Source of the DNA: Avibacterium gallinarum
Lineage (GTDB): Bacteria > Pseudomonadota > Gammaproteobacteria > Enterobacterales > Pasteurellaceae
Direction of reading: 5' to 3'
DNA length: 64,000 nucleotides
NCBI RefSeq assembly: GCF_002921135.1
Contig: NZ_PQVJ01000003.1
Span: 1-64,000, forward strand
The stretch's first letter is position 1; each line of letters starts with the position of its first letter. This document shows, piece by piece, positions 28,536 to 37,489 of this stretch. The notes under the pieces were generated by a model that saw only the letters and a program-made list of their open reading frames with translations, was not told where the DNA came from and did no database searches. The translations under genes and the position numbers were made by a program.

Positions 28536-29531
28536 TTAAGATGGTAGAACTAAATTCGGGCAAGGTTTGCCTGTTTTTAGGCTATAAATATTTTCTAGCG
28601 TTACGTTAGAAATACTGGTCAGCGCTTCTTCTGTTAAGAATGCCTGATGCCCTGTGAGCAACACATTATGACACGAAGATAAACGGCGGAAGACATCGTC
28701 TTGAATCACTTCGTTGGATTTATCTTCAAAGAACAGATCACGTTCATTTTCATAGACGTCCATTCCTAATGCGCCAATTTTGCGTTGTTTTAAGGCATCA
28801 ATCGCTGCCTGTGTATCGATCAACGTGCCACGGCTAGTGTTAATAATCATCACGCCATCACGCATTTTGGCAAAAGCATCGCGATTAAGCAGATGATAGT
28901 TTTCTGGCGTAGCAGGGCAGTGCAGAGTGATAATTTGCGATCTGGCATATAATTCATCAAGCGAAACATATTCCGCCCCTAATTCTTCTGCAACAGGATT
29001 TTTAAATGGATCGTAAGCCAAAATGTGCATACCAAACCCTTTTAAAATACGCATTACGGCAATGCCAATTTTCCCTGTACCAATCACCCCAACTGTGCGT
29101 CCGTGCATATTGAAGCCGGCCAATCCTTCAAGGGAAAAATTCGCTTCACGCGTACGTTGATAAGCGCGGTGAATACGGCGGTTTAGAGTTAGCATTAAAC
29201 CTACGGTATGTTCTGCCACCGCTTCTGGCGAATAAGCTGGTACACGAACCACTTGAATGCCTAATTCTTGTGCGGCTTTGAGATCCACATTATTAAAACC
29301 AGCGCAGCGCAAGGCCACCATTTTTACTCCAAGTGCGGCTAATTTTTCCAAGACTTTTCGGCTGCCATCATCATTCACAAAAATGCACACCACATCGCAA
29401 TGTTCGGCCATTTTGGCGGTAGATTCCGTGAGCATAAAGTCAAAGAACTCCAGCTCAAATCCATACTTCACATTGACTAATTCTAAATATTTGCGATCGT
29501 AGCTTTTGGTGCTATAAACAGCGACTCTCAT
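28536..29531 (-). CDS. ldhA: D-lactate dehydrogenase (fermentative)
   Basis: A 331-residue NAD-dependent 2-hydroxyacid dehydrogenase that reduces pyruvate to D-lactate during fermentation. The Rossmann NAD site is VGVIGTGKIGIAV (near 148-160). Catalytic Arg, Glu and His lie in NTSRGTLI (near 233), the DVYENERDLFFEDKS segment, and TGHQAFLT (near 293). The signature ALGMDVYENE is specific to LdhA rather than GhrA/B or PdxB. A short gap follows to the upstream metB gene. Confidence 0.95.
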   Translation of the reverse strand: MRVAVYSTKSYDRKYLELVNVKYGFELEFFDFMLTESTAKMAEHCDVVCIFVNDDGSRKVLEKLAALGVKMVALRCAGFNNVDLKAAQELGIQVVRVPAYSPEAVAEHTVGLMLTLNRRIHRAYQRTREANFSLEGLAGFNMHGRTVGVIGTGKIGIAVMRILKGFGMHILAYDPFKNPVAEELGAEYVSLDELYARSQIITLHCPATPENYHLLNRDAFAKMRDGVMIINTSRGTLIDTQAAIDALKQRKIGALGMDVYENERDLFFEDKSNEVIQDDVFRRLSSCHNVLLTGHQAFLTEEALTSISNVTLENIYSLKTGKPCPNLVLPS

Positions 29532-29549
29532 TCTATTCTCCCTGTTTTG

Positions 29550-30659
29550 TTATTTTAATTGGGCGAAAGCTTGTAACAGATCCGCTTTGAGATCTTCCAC
29601 ATCTTCCAATCCCACCGAGAAACGTAGCAGACAATTACACACACCACGCGCAATACGTTCCGCCTCAGGAATATCCATATGGGTTTGAGTCGCTGGATAA
29701 GTGATGAAACTTTCTGTGCCACCAAGGCTTTCTGCAAAGGTAATGAGTTTAATCGCTTTTAAGAATGGATTAATCCAAGATTCATCTTGCAAACGGAAAG
29801 AGAGCATTCCCCCTTTATTTGGATAAAGCACATCTTTCACTTGTGGCTGCTCAGCAAGGAATTTCGCGAGTTCTTGCGCATTTTTTTGATGACGTTCCAT
29901 ACGCAATGCCAAGGTTTTCATTCCACGAATGGTCAAAAAGCTATCAAATGGCGAAAGCACTGCGCCCGCACCATTTTGAATATAAAACAGACGATCACAA
30001 AGCTCTTGCCCATTGGCTACCACCAAGCCCACTAAGGCATCATTATGCCCTGCGATATATTTTGTTCCGCTGTGGATCACAATATCCGCGCCACATTCTA
30101 AAGGACGGAATAGCACCGGTGTTAAGAATGTATTATCTACGATAAGTAATAAATTGTGCTTTTTCGCCAATTTTGCAATGGCTGGCACATCACATTCTTC
30201 CATTAATGGGTTTGACGGCGTTTCCACAAAAATCGCTTTGGTATTTGGTGTAATCGCCTGCTCAATGGCATCAAGAGAAGCGGTATTCACATAAACTGGT
30301 TTCACTCCGTGGGTATTTTTATAGGCAAAATCCAATAAACGATAAGTGCCGCCATACACATCGCTAGACACAATCCATTCGTCGGGCGCGGCGAATAATT
30401 GCATAATTAACTGAATCGCCGCCATACCAGAAGCGCAAGCAAAACCGCGTTCCCCGCCTTCTAATTTCGCAATGGTTTCTTCTAAAACAGTGCGTGTTGG
30501 GTTTTTCGTGCGGGTGTAATCAAAGCCCGTACTTTCTCCAATACCGTGATGACCATAGGCGGTAGAAAGGAAAATAGGCGTAGAAACTGCGCCTGTTCGT
30601 TCATCTGTGCGATTACCTGCTTGCGCGAGTAGTGTTTCGATTTTGTATTGCTGTGTCAT
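29550..30659 (-). CDS. metB: Cystathionine gamma-synthase (trans-sulfuration PLP enzyme)
   Basis: A 369-residue PLP enzyme of the Cys/Met metabolism family. The Schiff-base Lys is in HSGTKYIAGHNDALVG (near 198), with the phosphate-binding GFACASGMAAI and substrate-end motif SLGGTESFITYPATQTH. CGS joins O-acyl-homoserine and cysteine to make cystathionine for methionine synthesis. The frame is open to 30842 without purpose; ATG 30659 gives the family length. Closely related cystathionine beta/gamma-lyases share these motifs, so the exact reaction rests on overall similarity. Confidence 0.85.
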   Translation of the reverse strand: MTQQYKIETLLAQAGNRTDERTGAVSTPIFLSTAYGHHGIGESTGFDYTRTKNPTRTVLEETIAKLEGGERGFACASGMAAIQLIMQLFAAPDEWIVSSDVYGGTYRLLDFAYKNTHGVKPVYVNTASLDAIEQAITPNTKAIFVETPSNPLMEECDVPAIAKLAKKHNLLLIVDNTFLTPVLFRPLECGADIVIHSGTKYIAGHNDALVGLVVANGQELCDRLFYIQNGAGAVLSPFDSFLTIRGMKTLALRMERHQKNAQELAKFLAEQPQVKDVLYPNKGGMLSFRLQDESWINPFLKAIKLITFAESLGGTESFITYPATQTHMDIPEAERIARGVCNCLLRFSVGLEDVEDLKADLLQAFAQLK

Positions 30660-30920
30660 ATTATTCCTCGTAAAAATTGCAAAAAATTTCACCGCACTTT
30701 TATTCAGCAAGAGAATGATACCGTGCAGTATGGATAAATAGCATTGCCACATTTTGGCACAAAGGATCGCCTGTTTAAAGTAGATTTTAAATTTAGTTTT
30801 GCGATGAGATAGAAAGATTAAAAACGATCTAAAATTATCCATAAATCGCTTTGTTTTAAAGTATATTTACACGTCTTGCATTTTTTTTCATCAATCAATA
30901 ATATTTTTTCATATTTTTAA

Positions 30921-30948
30921 TTGACAGCGTTCAAGAAGTCAGTAAAAT
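30921..30948 (+). promoter_or_regulatory. Promoter of the tRNA-Gly/Cys/Leu operon
   Basis: Perfect -35 TTGACA (30921-30926), 16-base spacer, -10 TAAAAT (30943-30948), followed by a GC-rich discriminator (GCACGCC) typical of stringently controlled stable-RNA promoters. It occupies the right part of the 323-base gap between metB and the tRNAs. The left part holds only an uptake signal (near 30690) and AT-rich sequence. Confidence 0.85.
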
Positions 30949-30982
30949 GCACGCCACTGACAGCGAATGTGTTGCAGCGAAA

Positions 30983-31058
<76 letters not shown>

Positions 31059-31069
31059 ATTTACGCTAC

Positions 31070-31143
31070 GGCGTGTTAGCAAAGCGGTTATGCACTGGAT
31101 TGCAAATCCATGTAGCTCGGTTCGACTCCGGGACACGCCTCCA
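31070..31143 (+). tRNA. tRNA-Cys (GCA)
   Basis: A 74-base cloverleaf. Acceptor GGCGTGT pairs with ACACGCC, then T and CCA. Anticodon GCA is at 31102-31104. Second gene of the operon. Confidence 0.97.
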
Positions 31144-31173
31144 TAATGCAACCGCAGTCAGCAATATCACTCA

Positions 31174-31260
31174 GCCCGAGTGGTGAAATCGGTAGACACA
31201 AGGGATTTAAAATCCCTCGACTTTCGAGTCGTGGCGGTTCAAGTCCGCCCTCGGGCACCA
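31174..31260 (+). tRNA. tRNA-Leu (TAA); island attachment candidate
   Basis: An 87-base class II tRNA with a long variable arm. Acceptor GCCCGAG pairs with CTCGGGC, and CCA is encoded. The anticodon loop is TTTAAAA with TAA at 31208-31210. The genes immediately beyond are a mobile-element island, and Haemophilus phage HP1 and the ICEHin1056 family are known to use tRNA-Leu genes as attachment sites. I found no second copy of its 3' end within the window. Confidence 0.97.
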
Positions 31261-31750
31261 TATTAAAAATATAAACAAATCAACAAGATAGTCGCCAAGA
31301 GTGGCTTTTTTTATATCTCATTTTTACCGCACTTTTTCTTTTGGTGTCCATTTGGTGACTATTTTTAGCCTATCTTAAAAATTCTTGTAAGCCATCTTTT
31401 CCCTTTTTGGTGTCCAATAGTCACCAAATTTCAGATGTGTGAGCGGTTAGCTGTAAATCATTTTATGCAAACTCCCCACGTAAAATAGAAATTCTTTTTA
31501 TATTTCAATATGATAGTTTTTTCACCTTGATAAAATCTGATCTTTTTTAACTGAAAAAATGGCAATTTTTTGCATAAAAAACGCGGGTGGGAGAGTGGAT
31601 TTTTCGTGACGTTTGACGTGGCGTGAGAATTTTCCGTGGATCAGTTTGGCTTCACTTTATAAAAGGAAAGCTGTAGCTAAAGCCTTTTAAATAAAGGCGG
31701 TAGGTAATAAAAAAGCCACCTAAATAAGTGGCTAGATGTTGGTGATATGT
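31261..31750. other. Non-coding left end of the island
   Basis: No gene in 490 bases. It begins with a weak terminator for the tRNA operon (GCCA-AGAG-TGGC then seven T's, about 31290-31313). It then has two copies of TTTTGGTGTCC (near 31340 and 31409) with nearby GGTGAC and GTCACC arms, and an uptake signal near 31327. The repeated TTTGGTGTCC blocks look like leftover attachment or integrase-end sequence. Confidence 0.5.
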
Positions 31751-32395
31751 TTACTGCTCAATAATAGGCGAGAATTTATCTTTCTCATTTAATGCCCTAC
31801 TGTTATAGCCGCTGAACGTGCTGCTTTGATCTGGTGCTGGGCCGCCATTATGGGTATGACTTGCAACAGTATTCGCAAGGTCGGCAACGATTTGAATTGT
31901 TTCTTCCATAATGCTTAAGATGTTTTGCTCTCCTGAACCAATATGAATTTGGCTTGCTAATAACTGAATTGTAGGGGCTTTCAGTTTAAGCAGAACATCC
32001 AAACAACGTTCTGCAATACTGCTGATTTGCTCTTTTAATATGCCATCAATGGCAGTAGTCGCATTGCCTGTTGTTACCGTTATGATGTTGCCAACGACAC
32101 TCAAGCTATAATTTCCGCCTATATTGACTTGTTTGTCTGCGTCAATATTGCTTTGCGATGTACCGATATTCTTCGTTTCGGTATCTGTTTCAATGACACG
32201 TACAAATGAACGATCGGTAATGGTTTGATCTGTTTCGCGGGTTTTATTGCCTGTGGCATCAGTACGCTCAAACACTTCAGGCCGTTGCTGTTTAAGCTGT
32301 TCACCCACGGCAACAGATGGCACAGTTTTATCTTGTGCCAATAAGGTATGCACAAAAGGCTTATCAGGTCGCCCATACGCATACCCTAATGACAG
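31751..32395 (-). pseudogene. Phage baseplate/tail-spike (gpV/VgrG-like) C-terminal fragment
   Basis: About 200 codons with no proper start. Upstream the frame continues as SLGYAYGRPDKPF and then the homology stops near 32395. The protein has the repeated beta-helix pattern of phage spike proteins (QVNIGGNYSLSVVGNIITV, ATTAIDGILKEQ), ending in ASHTHNGGPAPDQSS, a motif common in baseplate assembly protein V and VgrG-type proteins. The N-terminal OB-fold is missing and no other tail gene is near, so it is a prophage remnant. Confidence 0.55.
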
Positions 32396-32521
32396 TAGCT
32401 ATTTTGTAACATATCAGGAGATTTTAGGAGAATTAATTGTCTTGAAATTTCAGAGAATTTAGGAGAGGAAAAGTCATTTAGGATAAATATACTGGAACAG
32501 GAGGAATAAGATGACCTAAAA

Positions 32522-32755
32522 ATGAAAATCTTGATTATCGTTGTAACTCTTCTTTTTTCAAGTTGGGCCAACGCACAAATTCAAGCGGGCCAAATTTGCC
32601 ACGCTGATCCCGAAGTGACAGAGTATAACTATGCGGGGGTATGGGAAAAATTTGAAGATGGTTGGATTTGTAATTATTGGCAGTTTTTATCAGAAGATGA
32701 ATGGGAAGAAGTGATTATAGAGGAAGAAGGAGTGGAAGCAGATATTGATGAATAA
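32522..32755 (+). CDS. Small secreted acidic protein of unknown function
   Basis: A 77-residue protein with a signal peptide (MKILIIVVTLLFSSWANAQ, likely cleavage after ANA). The mature peptide of about 58 residues is rich in Trp, Asp and Glu, with two Cys (ICHAD and ICNYW) that could form a disulfide, and an acidic tail. A strong GGAGGAATAAG site is placed for a two-codon ATG ACC TAA that ends three bases before this ATG, so translation may be coupled. I do not recognise a family. A hairpin follows. Confidence 0.6.
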   Translation: MKILIIVVTLLFSSWANAQIQAGQICHADPEVTEYNYAGVWEKFEDGWICNYWQFLSEDEWEEVIIEEEGVEADIDE

Positions 32756-32762
32756 AAAGAAA

Positions 32763-32795
32763 CCCCAATTTCATCAATTGGGGCTATCTCTTTTG
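32763..32795 (+). terminator. Hairpin after the small secreted protein gene
   Basis: Stem CCCCAATT (32763-32770) with AATTGGGG (32776-32783), loop of five. The downstream tail is only moderately T-rich. Confidence 0.65.
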
Positions 32796-32908
32796 CAAAG
32801 GGGGGTCCAGCTAATCAATGATCGCTATCTTCACAGTCCCTAAGTCTTCCTATATGCTATACTTCAATGACATCGTTGTCAATGTGTTAATTAATATGGT
32901 TTAAAATT

Positions 32909-33678
32909 ATGGCATTTAAAATTAGTGAGCTTCACACTCTATTATCCCAAGCAAGAATAGAAACCTATCTATCTTACTTCAAAGATGAAGATGACCTTTC
33001 ATTAAAAGATATGCAGGCATATGAACTCTATATTTGGAACATACAAATAAGTGGCGCACTTTTGGAAGTGATTAGCCTATATGAAGTAGCATTACGAAAT
33101 GCCATTATTAATGCGCTAGAACCTAGTTATAGGGCATATAGTATTTTAAATGATAACTTTATTCGAGCATTAAAACCTGCAACAAGAGAAGAATTGCTCC
33201 GTATTGTAAATAAGTTGTCTTCACACAAAACCTACGAATTCCATTTCATCAATGGACGTTTACAGCCATTAAGAATAGATACTAATGAGATTTCGCCTGG
33301 AAAAGTTGTGGCAGAGCTTAACTTTATATTTTGGGAAAATATGTTATCGCGAACTCATCGAATGAGATGGATAAATCATTTTAATAAAGCATTCCCTAAT
33401 GTTTGTATTTCCTCCCCTGATGAACGTGATTTAATAGTGAATGAGATACATAACATAACATAACAAGCCGAGTGCGTTATCTAAGGAATAGAATTTGTCA
33501 CCATGAGCCAATTTTCGATGAAAGTAAAATCGATCTTATCAACGTATTTAATAATATAAAACAGGTGTTATGGTACATTTCGCCTAAAACGGCAGATATA
33601 TTGGAGCAACTTGAGCGTATAAGTCAAACAATCGCACGAAAACCTCAAAAAGGAAAAGGCATAAGGGAAATCCCCTAA
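32909..33678 (+). pseudogene. Abi/HEPN-type abortive-infection-like gene, frameshifted at a CATAA repeat
   Basis: The first frame (32909-33463, 184 residues) contains ISLYEVALRNAIINAL and GKVVAELNFIFWENML, features of Abi-like HEPN proteins. It stops in a run of three CATAA units (33449-33463). The next frame (33472-33678) carries YLRNRICHHEPIF, which holds the HEPN catalytic RX4H motif (RNRICH) that should follow. Removing one five-base unit joins the frames as EIHNITSRVRYLRNRICHH. The intact protein would be about 254 residues. Such proteins act as RNases or growth inhibitors triggered by phage. The lesion looks like repeat slippage and may be reversible. Confidence 0.75.
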
Positions 33679-33749
33679 GGGATTTAAGGGTAACCTTTCC
33701 AAGGGGAAAGGTCTTACCCGAAAAGGCCAAAGGGCTAAATGGCCTAAAT
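33669..33749. repeat. Cluster of hairpins between Abi-like and ankyrin genes
   Basis: Three successive dyads. AAATCCC/GGGATTT lies near 33669-33685. GGGTAA (33688-33693) with CCTTTCC (33694-33700) pairs with GGAAAGG (33705-33711) and TTACCC (33714-33719). AGGCC/GGCCT lies near 33724-33749. The middle one has a 13-bp stem with one small bulge. They sit between convergent genes, so termination is possible, but there is no T-run. Confidence 0.6.
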
Positions 33750-33756
33750 GCATTTT

Positions 33757-34287
33757 CTAAGCATATTTCTCCATTAGCTCTATCATTGGTTTATATCTAT
33801 CTTGTTTCCCAAGGTGTTTTTTTACGCTATATACAATACCCAATTCATTATTTCCGTTCTTATAATGTACATTACCACCTTTATCTAGCATTAGTTTTAG
33901 CACGTCTAATCTATCGGGGATCCCTCCCATCATTGCTAGTGGAATCACATTATCTCGATTAGGTATATTTGGATCTGCCCCTGCTTCTAATAAAGCAATA
34001 GCTGCATCTGCATTTTTTGCTCTCATTGCATAATGCAATGGGGTCATTCCATAGATATCTTGGGCATTTACTGGAATACCTTGTTTTATTAGGTATTTTA
34101 TACTCTCTTTAGGCGGTTTATGAGGGTTAAAACCTAATAAGGCTTTATGTAGCCAATTCCATTTTTCTTTAGGAGTAACTTCATTTAAATTACGGCCACT
34201 GCCCAATAAAATACCATCAATATTTTGAGTATTACCCTCATCTAAAGCTTCTAAAATTTCAATTCCTATTTCTTCATTTTTTTTCAT
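33757..34287 (-). CDS. Ankyrin-repeat protein, probable immunity to the GH-E nuclease
   Basis: A 176-residue cytoplasmic protein. About three ankyrin repeats are visible, the clearest being YGMTPLHYAMRAKNADAAIALLEAGADPN (positions about 80-110), then DVLKLMLDKGGNV. It begins three bases after the stop of the CdiA-type GH-E nuclease frame, the standard toxin-immunity arrangement. Ankyrin proteins are known immunity partners in polymorphic toxin systems. No signal peptide, as expected for blocking a cytoplasmic nuclease. Confidence 0.72.
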   Translation of the reverse strand: MKKNEEIGIEILEALDEGNTQNIDGILLGSGRNLNEVTPKEKWNWLHKALLGFNPHKPPKESIKYLIKQGIPVNAQDIYGMTPLHYAMRAKNADAAIALLEAGADPNIPNRDNVIPLAMMGGIPDRLDVLKLMLDKGGNVHYKNGNNELGIVYSVKKHLGKQDRYKPMIELMEKYA

Positions 34288-34290
34288 AAG

Positions 34291-35409
34291 TTATCGTCCA
34301 TTTAAAAAGTTTTGCATATCTTTTTTTATTCTTTCAATGTCTCCTTTCCCAGGCATTTCATCATAATGTCCACGGTTTTTTGACCGATTTTCTAATCTGA
34401 ATTTTTCTGGATAAGCATTCACATAATCATTAAATTGAGATTGCGTTAACCCAACTTCTTTTGCAGCCAAAGATAATCTTCTATGCTCCCAACCATAAGT
34501 ATGACCAATATCAATTGGTCCTTTTATCGTAGTATCGCTAGCTGCATGATAATAGTCACCATTTTCTAATTTAGTATATCCCTCCATAATATGGTCAATA
34601 GTCTCTTTGCGTAGATAAGGGCGTGTGTAACCATTCTCTACATCAGCTATAACTATTGGTTGCTTAAATCTCTCTGGCTTTGAAATACTATTCCGCTGAC
34701 TACCATCAAGATTTACTACCACATAGCTATCATAAAATTCACCTTTGTTGTTGATTCGTTGGAAAATATATTCGCCTGTTATTGGGTCTTTCTGTCCTGT
34801 GTTAATCAGTTTTCCGCCACCTTTACCAGTAAACGTACCATCTGCAGGATTAAATTGGTATTCAGAAAGTCGTCCATCCCAGCCACGAGATATCGCCTCT
34901 TTTAATTTATCATTGACTTCAGTTACAGCTTTTTTTCTACCTGCTTGAATCGCCTGATGCCCTCGTCCGCCTCTACTTATGGTGTTCATCACCGTATCAA
35001 CGCCCCCATAAGCAGCAAGCCCTTCTAAACTAAGTAATGCTGAATTGGCTTTTTGGTATACGATGCGTTCATCTTTGCTAAGGTGACCTTGTGTTTCAGC
35101 AAGGGAATAAATACCACTAATACTATTGTTAATATTGGTATTCGTCATTTGTAAATTTAGCCGTTCTTTATTATGCTCAGAACCTACTTCACCTTGCTTT
35201 GTGCCTTTTAAAGTATATTTAATACCAGTACCTGCAATGGTGATACTTTTCTCCCATCCGTGTTCGCGTTGAGCTTTCTCTGTATTATTTGCTAATGCTT
35301 GAATTGCTTCTTGCTTTGACGCAATTAAGTGGTCTAATAGCGTTTTTTGCACTTTCCCTGGTTGGCTTGCTGTATCACCTAATTTGGAAGTTCCTGCTTT
35401 CCAAAGCAC
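34291..35409 (-). CDS. Orphan CdiA C-terminal module with GH-E family nuclease domain
   Basis: A 372-codon frame whose N-terminal part is CdiA pretoxin-like sequence and whose last 75 residues have IGHTYGWEHRRLSLAA and NRSKNRGHYDEMPG. The conserved Gly-His-...-Glu is the signature of the GH-E subgroup of HNH/endonuclease VII toxins. It is continuous in frame with 35443-35826 except for one TAA, so it was once part of the long CdiA fragment and now has no natural start. The internal ATG at 35409 has no good ribosome site. DNA cleavage in target cells is inferred from the family. The ankyrin gene downstream would be its immunity partner. Confidence 0.65.
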   Translation of the reverse strand: MLWKAGTSKLGDTASQPGKVQKTLLDHLIASKQEAIQALANNTEKAQREHGWEKSITIAGTGIKYTLKGTKQGEVGSEHNKERLNLQMTNTNINNSISGIYSLAETQGHLSKDERIVYQKANSALLSLEGLAAYGGVDTVMNTISRGGRGHQAIQAGRKKAVTEVNDKLKEAISRGWDGRLSEYQFNPADGTFTGKGGGKLINTGQKDPITGEYIFQRINNKGEFYDSYVVVNLDGSQRNSISKPERFKQPIVIADVENGYTRPYLRKETIDHIMEGYTKLENGDYYHAASDTTIKGPIDIGHTYGWEHRRLSLAAKEVGLTQSQFNDYVNAYPEKFRLENRSKNRGHYDEMPGKGDIERIKKDMQNFLNGR

Positions 35410-35442
35410 CTCGTTACTTAAATTATTGCGATATATTGGGGA

Positions 35443-35826
35443 TTATGTAGAAACATTATTGTATAACGCACTATTAGGGCGAACATATTCAATATTCGTT
35501 GCAAAATTATCAAAATTAGCATTTCCTCTTTCATCGAATAATGTTTGTGTTCTGCCATATTCATCAGTAAAGCGCGTTCCTGCTCCAATATTAACAAGAA
35601 ACGCTTGAGCATTTCGGTAAGGGAGCGTGTCATTTTTTAAATAACTATAGGCTTTATCCACTTGAGAGAGGGCTACTGAAGTTAAGATACGTTCAGCTTC
35701 TTGTTCAGTCACGCCTTGCTGAATAGCAAACAATTTTGCATTGGATTTAATTAATCTCACTCGGGTGCAACTGGCGATTATTCCAATCCGTGTTTGCTGC
35801 TGCACTGATAGCCCCCACATTGCCAT
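35443..35826 (-). pseudogene. CdiA fragment, middle piece
   Basis: This frame carries LIKSNAKLFAIQQGVTEQEA and ALSQVDKAYSYLKND, the stretch that normally follows the NTDWNNRQLHPSEI segment in CdiA/FhaB proteins. It is out of frame with 35747-37474 by one indel near 35747-35760. It ends at a TAA (35443-35445), after which the same frame continues into the GH-E module. The reading 'start' at 35826 is an artefact. Together the three pieces are one broken gene, 34291-37474. Confidence 0.7.
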
Positions 35827-37474
35827 TACCTACAGCCGCACCAAAGGCTAAGCCAGCAGTGGCGTTTACTGCCATTTTGCCTGCTTTGCCAAATTTCTCT
35901 TCCGCTTTTTCACTTAGCTTTTCAATTAATGGAGCAGAGAGGGAAGTTGTACCTGCCGCAGCTGCACCGCTAACGTTCCCCGTTAATACGCCACCTGCCG
36001 CTGCGTGTAATAAGGCTCTGCCTATACCACCTTCTTTCCAGAGGTCGTAGCGGGTTTGGTTGTCATTGAGATAATCGGTTAATGTTGTTAGCTCACTTTG
36101 CAATTGGCTACGTTCTTCTGGGTTGGTTGTGTTTGATAACGCAGCTTCAACCTGTGATTTTCGGGAAGATAAAACTTCATAATTTTGCACCGCACCTAAT
36201 TGTTCTGAAGCCCAAGCGACACCTTGTGCGGCGACTGGCGCAAAGTTTTTGGTCACTTCTCGCTGTAAATCCAACTCTTTTTGCAACCGCGCTTTATCAA
36301 AGTTTTGTGCCAGTTTGCCCGTATGTTGCTCTGCAGAATCCGTAGTAATGCTTGTGCTGATTTCTCCTCTCGTTGTTTCTACAGTTTTCCCTGTTTTCGC
36401 AAGCTGGGCTTGTTCATCTCGAATATGAAGATTTGTGGTGTTAATGCCACTTTTTGTTAGGCTAGATTGGCTTTCTTTGTCATAACCAAAGCCGATACCT
36501 TGATTGACTCGACTTGCTTTTGACCCATCAGGATTTAGCTTAATGTTGTCGTTTTCATCTCTTACCTGACGACCGTCCCAACCACCGTTAATATCGGCTT
36601 GAACACCAGCACCAAAAGCACTCCCGCTGTAATTGGCGTGGTTTTCAATATCTGAATAGGAAAGTGTTCCCGTCTCAAAACGGTTTTTACCCTCTGTTTC
36701 CGCCCGTGCAGTGGAGGTGATTAAGCCTCCTGTTAAATCCGTATGCTTCCGCACATTAACTTGATAACCCTCATCACCCGCAAATAACCCTGATTGCTCT
36801 TGCACGCTGGCATAATCGGCGTTCATTTTCGATTGGTTATAACTGGCGGAGGCGGAGAAACCATAACCTGCAGTCACTTGACCACTCATATTCATCTGTT
36901 TGCCCTCATAACGCATCGTATCTTGCAAGCTTTCAATGTTAAGGTTTTCAACGCTTGCAGTAATGCCTTTGCCTCGCACTTGCGTGCCTTTAATTGTGGT
37001 ATCGCCACCGCTTTGAATGACCGTTTGGCTATGTTTATCGCCAATATGGCTACCTCGCCAAGTGGTTTCATCGCCATTGCCGTAGCCTTTGCCATAATTG
37101 CCCCCTGCGGTAATCCCAAAGGCAAAGCCATCTGAGCCATAACTCACCGCCACACCGGCATTAAAGCCCGTGGATTTATTTTTACTGCGTTCTTGGTGGG
37201 TTTGTTTGGCAGCCAGTAAATTAATTTCATCATCAGCTTGCAAGATTGTGCCTTGTTTGCCTGAGACATCAGACCCAACAATGTTAATGTCTGATTCTTT
37301 GCCCGCACCTGTGGCAGTAATGGTTACTTTCCCACCGGCGTTAATTGCACTGTTTGTGGCGGTGTTGCCTTGAGTATCGGTGGTTTGCACATTTTTTTGT
37401 TCGCCATAAGTAATAGACACACTGGCATTCATCGCCCCTTGAGCCATATTGCCATTCGCCATTTGGCTTAAGGT
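35747..37474 (-). pseudogene. Displaced CdiA/haemagglutinin fragment (duplicate of cdiA segment)
   Basis: About 575 codons of filamentous-haemagglutinin sequence, opening directly after a TAG with no start. Its first about 280 residues (QMANGNMAQGAMNASVSITY onward) are nearly identical to cdiA at 42110-42968, and at DNA level the match begins abruptly at about 37476. The rest diverges and continues into the pretoxin region (KEGGIGRALLHAAAGGVLTG, AGLAFGAAVGNGNVGAISA). It is a classic displaced orphan cdiA-CT with enough upstream homology to recombine into the main gene. It ends prematurely at a frameshift near 35750. Confidence 0.75.
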
Positions 37475-37489
37475 TTTTCCTGCCTATCA

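Noticed and set aside
30660-30920. MetJ operator upstream of metB
   Set aside because: Only an isolated ACACGTCT-like octamer more than 200 bases away; MetJ sites need tandem octamers.
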